From assembly GCA_025353165.1 (NCBI GenBank), contig JANXRE010000068.1, forward strand, positions 23,476 to 87,475: 64,000 nt of DNA, in the 5' to 3' direction. Shown one piece after another: positions 61,169-64,000 of the stretch. The notes under the pieces are model-generated. The model was not told the origin of the DNA. It did not search any database and was given only the letters and a program-made list of their open reading frames with translations. Every line of letters starts with the position of its first letter. Within the stretch, counting starts at the first letter, position 1. A program made the position numbers and the translations under genes. This DNA is from Acidobacteriota bacterium. GTDB taxonomy: Bacteria > Acidobacteriota > Terriglobia > Bryobacterales > Bryobacteraceae.

Positions 61169-62917
61169 ATGAAAATCCGCTCCCATGTACTGGTGAGGAT
61201 AGCCTCTATGAGCTGCGGCGTAGCCGCTGCCGTGCTGGCGGCGGCAGGCCTATTTCCGTTTGAGACTGTGAAAGCTCTCCTCCTGCCCTATCTTCCTCCG
61301 GGCAAGGGAGACCTGTTCACGGTAGGCCGCTATTCGCAAGCGGTCACAGGAACGCGCGTGCTGTCGATCGTGATGCTGGCGCTCGCGATTGTTCTTTTCA
61401 GGGCGGCGGTTCCGCTGGGCAGGCGTCTGTCATCGTTTGGGCGCGACCTCCGGTCGATTTATGGCGTCGCCATCGCGGGCGTGTGGAAGTTGCGGGACGC
61501 GGACAGGCTGCACCTTGCCGCTCTGGGCGCAATCATCCTGTGGACCGTTATTCTCCGGTTCGCTTTCCTGAACGAAGCGATGCGCTGGGACGAGTCGGAC
61601 ACTTTCTTGAGTTTCGCTTCGCGTCCCCTGTTCGTCGGACTTGCCTACTACACCCCGAATAATCACCTACTCAACACGCTGTTGATGCACTTGTCCTATT
61701 CGGTCTTCGGCGTCTCGCCATGGGCTCTGCGCCTTCCTACAGTCATCGCCGGCGTCTTCATCGTTCCACTCACGTATGCTTCGATCCGTGTGCATCAAGG
61801 CAGGGACACAGCGTTGCTTGCGGCGGCACTCGCAAGTGCGAGTTTTCCGCTCATCGAGTACTCAACAAACGCCCGTGGATACAGCATCGGAACGGCGTTC
61901 TTCCTGCTCATGATCCTGCTCGCCGGATTGGGAATCCGAGGTGAACGGGCGGCGTGGACTCTGCTCCCGGCCACCGCCGCGCTGGCAATCTACTCGGTCC
62001 CCACCATGTGTTTCGGCGTCGCGGGGCTCTTTGCGTGGGTTTTGATGACAACGAAATCGGCCGGCCGCGTTCTCCTTCTGAGCCTAGCGGCGGTTGCCGC
62101 GACCTTGGTCCTTTATGCTCCGCCCCTGGCGGTTACCGGCTCTTCCAGCCTCATCCACAATCAATGGGTCGCACCGCTTCAGCTCCGGGAGTTCCTTGCG
62201 CGAATACCATTCGCATTGAGTTCTCTCTGGGAGTACTGGAACATGAGGCTGCCGGTTTTTCTCGCCGTCCTGATCGCGTTGGGCGTGGTAGCGAGCGTGA
62301 TCATTCGGGTAGCCCATGGACGGTCAAGCTTCCCCATGCTGCTCGCGATTGTGCTCGTTTCCGCGGCGATGGTCGTGTTTCAGCGGGTGCATCCGCCGCG
62401 CCGGGCGTGGTTGTTCCTTCTGCCCGTTTACCTCGGGGCGGCAGCGGAAGGATGGAGCTTTCTCTGCAGCAGATTCCCGCAGCCGAGGTGGGTCATTCCT
62501 GTACTGGCGGTGGTCCTTTCGGGCTGGATGGGTTTGCAGGTTGTCCGCGGAGGATCTCTTTACCGTCCAGGCGGCGAGAAATACAAGTTCCACAACGCCG
62601 AAGAGTACGGATTCCCCAACGCCGAAGCGTTCGCCATGACTTTCCGGGATCGACTGGAACATGGCGCTACTCTGGTGTCCGCGGAGCCTCACACGTTACC
62701 GGTCAAGTTCCAGATGTTCGCGCATCGGATATCTTATCGGCCATCTCCTTCCGGGGACCTGCTTATCATTACAAAGCCAGGAGAGACGCCGTACGGATCC
62801 GGAATCCGGACGGAAGATATACAGGTTCTCGGAAAAGTGGCGACCTATCAGTACGCGGACGTGTACGTGGGGAAAAGAACGGCTCAAAGTCGGGTGGTAA
62901 CCGCGGCGCCGCCTTAG
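61169..62917 (+). CDS. GT39/ArnT-like membrane glycosyltransferase
   Basis: 582 residues with about a dozen membrane helices. MRWDESDTFLSFASRPL carries the acidic residues of the first periplasmic loop (the DE pair used by GT-C enzymes), and YYTPNNHLLNTLLMHLSYSVFG then WALRLPTVIAGVFIVPLTYA follow as in PMT/ArnT-type transferases. It should move a sugar from a polyprenyl phosphate donor to an acceptor on the outer face of the inner membrane. A soluble C-terminal segment of ~90 residues is present. No partner glycan genes nearby. Confidence 0.8.
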   Translation: MKIRSHVLVRIASMSCGVAAAVLAAAGLFPFETVKALLLPYLPPGKGDLFTVGRYSQAVTGTRVLSIVMLALAIVLFRAAVPLGRRLSSFGRDLRSIYGVAIAGVWKLRDADRLHLAALGAIILWTVILRFAFLNEAMRWDESDTFLSFASRPLFVGLAYYTPNNHLLNTLLMHLSYSVFGVSPWALRLPTVIAGVFIVPLTYASIRVHQGRDTALLAAALASASFPLIEYSTNARGYSIGTAFFLLMILLAGLGIRGERAAWTLLPATAALAIYSVPTMCFGVAGLFAWVLMTTKSAGRVLLLSLAAVAATLVLYAPPLAVTGSSSLIHNQWVAPLQLREFLARIPFALSSLWEYWNMRLPVFLAVLIALGVVASVIIRVAHGRSSFPMLLAIVLVSAAMVVFQRVHPPRRAWLFLLPVYLGAAAEGWSFLCSRFPQPRWVIPVLAVVLSGWMGLQVVRGGSLYRPGGEKYKFHNAEEYGFPNAEAFAMTFRDRLEHGATLVSAEPHTLPVKFQMFAHRISYRPSPSGDLLIITKPGETPYGSGIRTEDIQVLGKVATYQYADVYVGKRTAQSRVVTAAPP

Positions 62918-62928
62918 GGAGAAGCACA

Positions 62929-63673
62929 TCATGTTTGGCCGAGGCGGATGATGTCGGGCATGACCATCGGACTGCACTGCACCGCGAGCGCGCCCCAGTT
63001 CCAGCCGACTCCGAAACCCGCGAGAATCAGGTTCGCCGGTTCACAAACGCGTCCATCGTATCCATTGGCCACCCCGAGAGCGAGAGCACATCATTTATCA
63101 ACGGCGGCACTTGCGGAAGCGTGAAGGCGAACACCTTTGAACCGTCCATGTATAGATCGAGGGAAGACCGGAGGACGCCGTCGGCTCCCGGACGCCGTTC
63201 GATCGTCTCCGCCGTGACGCGATTCCGGTATCCGCTGCCCGGCGCGATCAGGTAATCCCGGCCCGCGCCATCGGTGCCCACCACGAAGCTCATCGGAGGC
63301 GCATTCTCGTCGCGCTCCAGGGCCGTGGCGGACGCCAGCAGGAGAACTCGCTTCGCCGATCCGGCGGCTAGCAACGTCGAGCAGACCCAAAGACCATAGA
63401 TGTATCCCGAACATCCGAGAGCCATGTCGAAGGCCGCACATGTTTTCGGAATGCCGAGGCGCTCCTGCAGACAGCAAGCGGTGCCGGGCAAGTCGTAATC
63501 GTGAGTCTGCGAAACCACGACAGAGCTTCGATCGTTTGCGAATCCCAGTTTAAGTCCGCCAGCAGCATCGCGGCGGCGGCGCAGGCCAGGTCCGAAGCGC
63601 ACATGCCGGCGGGCGCTACGGACCGGTTGCGGACGCCGGTCATCTTCGCGATCTCAACCTGCTGTCTGGGCTA
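62929..63673 (-). pseudogene. KAS III (3-oxoacyl-ACP synthase III-like) pseudogene
   Basis: Minus strand. Starts at EIAKMTGVRNRSVAP without an N-terminus (a stop lies just upstream at about 63674). A one-base deletion near 63530 shifts the frame between TIEAL and VVVSQTHDYDLP. CSGYIYGLWVCSTLLAAG keeps the catalytic Cys region, but about 24 residues are missing between RVLLLA and SATALERDENAPP, and a larger gap removes the catalytic His/Asn part after MDTMDAF. The C-terminus (LILAGFGVGWNWGALAV) appears in another frame and ends at the TGA 62929-62931. Several lesions; clearly dead. Confidence 0.8.
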
Positions 63674-63793
63674 GGGTGACTGTTTTCGTAGGGACGGCGC
63701 TTGCAACTCTCGCGATTCGTACGCCGTGGATTTTGCTGGTCATCTGGAAGGGCGACGGCGATCATAACAGCCGGGTGTAACACTAGTAGGAAC

Positions 63794-64000
63794 ATGCGAG
63801 CGTTCGTCCTTTTCGTATTGACCTCGGCGGGGCTGTGCGGGCAGTCGACGGTGGTGGTGCGTCCGAAACAAATGGACATGGTTCTGATTAATCCCGGGAT
63901 GGGCATCCAGACATTCCAGCGTTACGCCGGACAGCCGATGTTTGCAGGAACGCAATGGTCGGAAGTTGGTCCCGAGGCGGCCGCGGCGGACTCGGGCCAG
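63794..64000 (+). CDS. Secreted hypothetical protein (3' end outside window)
   Basis: The first 69 codons are present. RAFVLFVLTSAGLCGQ is a signal peptide; the mature part begins STVVVRPKQMDMVLINPG, then GMGIQTFQRYAGQ. The NPGMGIQTFQR phrase resembles the opening of secreted beta-galactosidase-like/DUF4832 barrel proteins, but too little is visible to assign a family. AGGAAC just before the ATG may serve as ribosome site. Confidence 0.65.
   Translation, partial: MRAFVLFVLTSAGLCGQSTVVVRPKQMDMVLINPGMGIQTFQRYAGQPMFAGTQWSEVGPEAAAADSGQ

Noticed and set aside
1..64000. tRNA, rRNA or riboswitch
   Set aside because: No cloverleaf, rRNA core sequence or known riboswitch pattern was recognised when reading the spacers by eye; a covariance search could still find weak ones.

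Overview
The window looks like chromosomal DNA of an Acidobacteriota member, most likely Solibacter/Bryobacter-like (Bryobacterales). This is an inference from high GC, many Tat- and Sec-exported glycan and peptide enzymes, three exported or cytosolic Gfo/Idh/MocA oxidoreductases, the paired beta-helix/diheme cytochrome lipoproteins, and a dense dispersed palindromic repeat. No rRNA, tRNA, CRISPR array or complete insertion sequence was seen.

Region 1 (1-22 kb) is mostly housekeeping genes: an aminotransferase (cut by the window start), an SDR, a YeiB/HGSNAT-like acyltransferase with an M20 peptidase, ruvB, folK, a heptose pair (gmhB and an hldE-type kinase) behind a fused membrane spermidine-synthase-like gene, a sugar isomerase with a Gfo/Idh oxidoreductase, an M28 peptidase, and a tightly overlapping operon for a three-part periplasmic dehydrogenase (Gdh3-like subunit, GMC flavoprotein, nine-heme cytochrome c) plus a phosphoesterase. 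A methyltransferase, queF and a TIGR00300 gene form another overlapping operon.

Region 2 (22-38 kb) is scarred: a 5'-truncated ECF sigma factor, a deletion scar joining an rbfA-like gene to the tail of rtcB, fragments of PIN and ParE toxins, and a frameshifted SDR. Among these lie intact genes for arylsulfate sulfotransferase, an MBL hydrolase, a PAPS sulfotransferase, a GH36 alpha-galactosidase and several small enzymes.

Region 3 (38-48.5 kb) holds the beta-helix/diheme cytochrome lipoprotein pair and a compact minus-strand operon (secreted hypothetical, M13 peptidase, GH38-like glycosidase, Gfo/Idh, SMP-30 lactonase), apparently for export-side glycan and peptide breakdown.

Region 4 (48.7-59.1 kb) is the most unusual part: four consecutive plus-strand genes for large proteins, each with a signal peptide. 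Three carry modules typical of phage tail fibres (tandem fibre repeats, a jelly-roll-like tail, a tail-type beta domain) together with beta-helix segments; the fourth is a probable all-helical toroid protein. No virion genes are near. The window ends with a ROK kinase/Gfo operon, a GT39-like membrane glycosyltransferase, a decayed KAS III gene and the start of a secreted protein.

Nine copies of a 46-bp two-hairpin element (REP/BIME-like) sit between or at the ends of genes from 957 to 33211, with compensatory base changes in both stems. One copy creates the overlapping stop and start codons of hldE and gmhB. A second, looser repeat family has two copies (about 23.5 and 37.9 kb).
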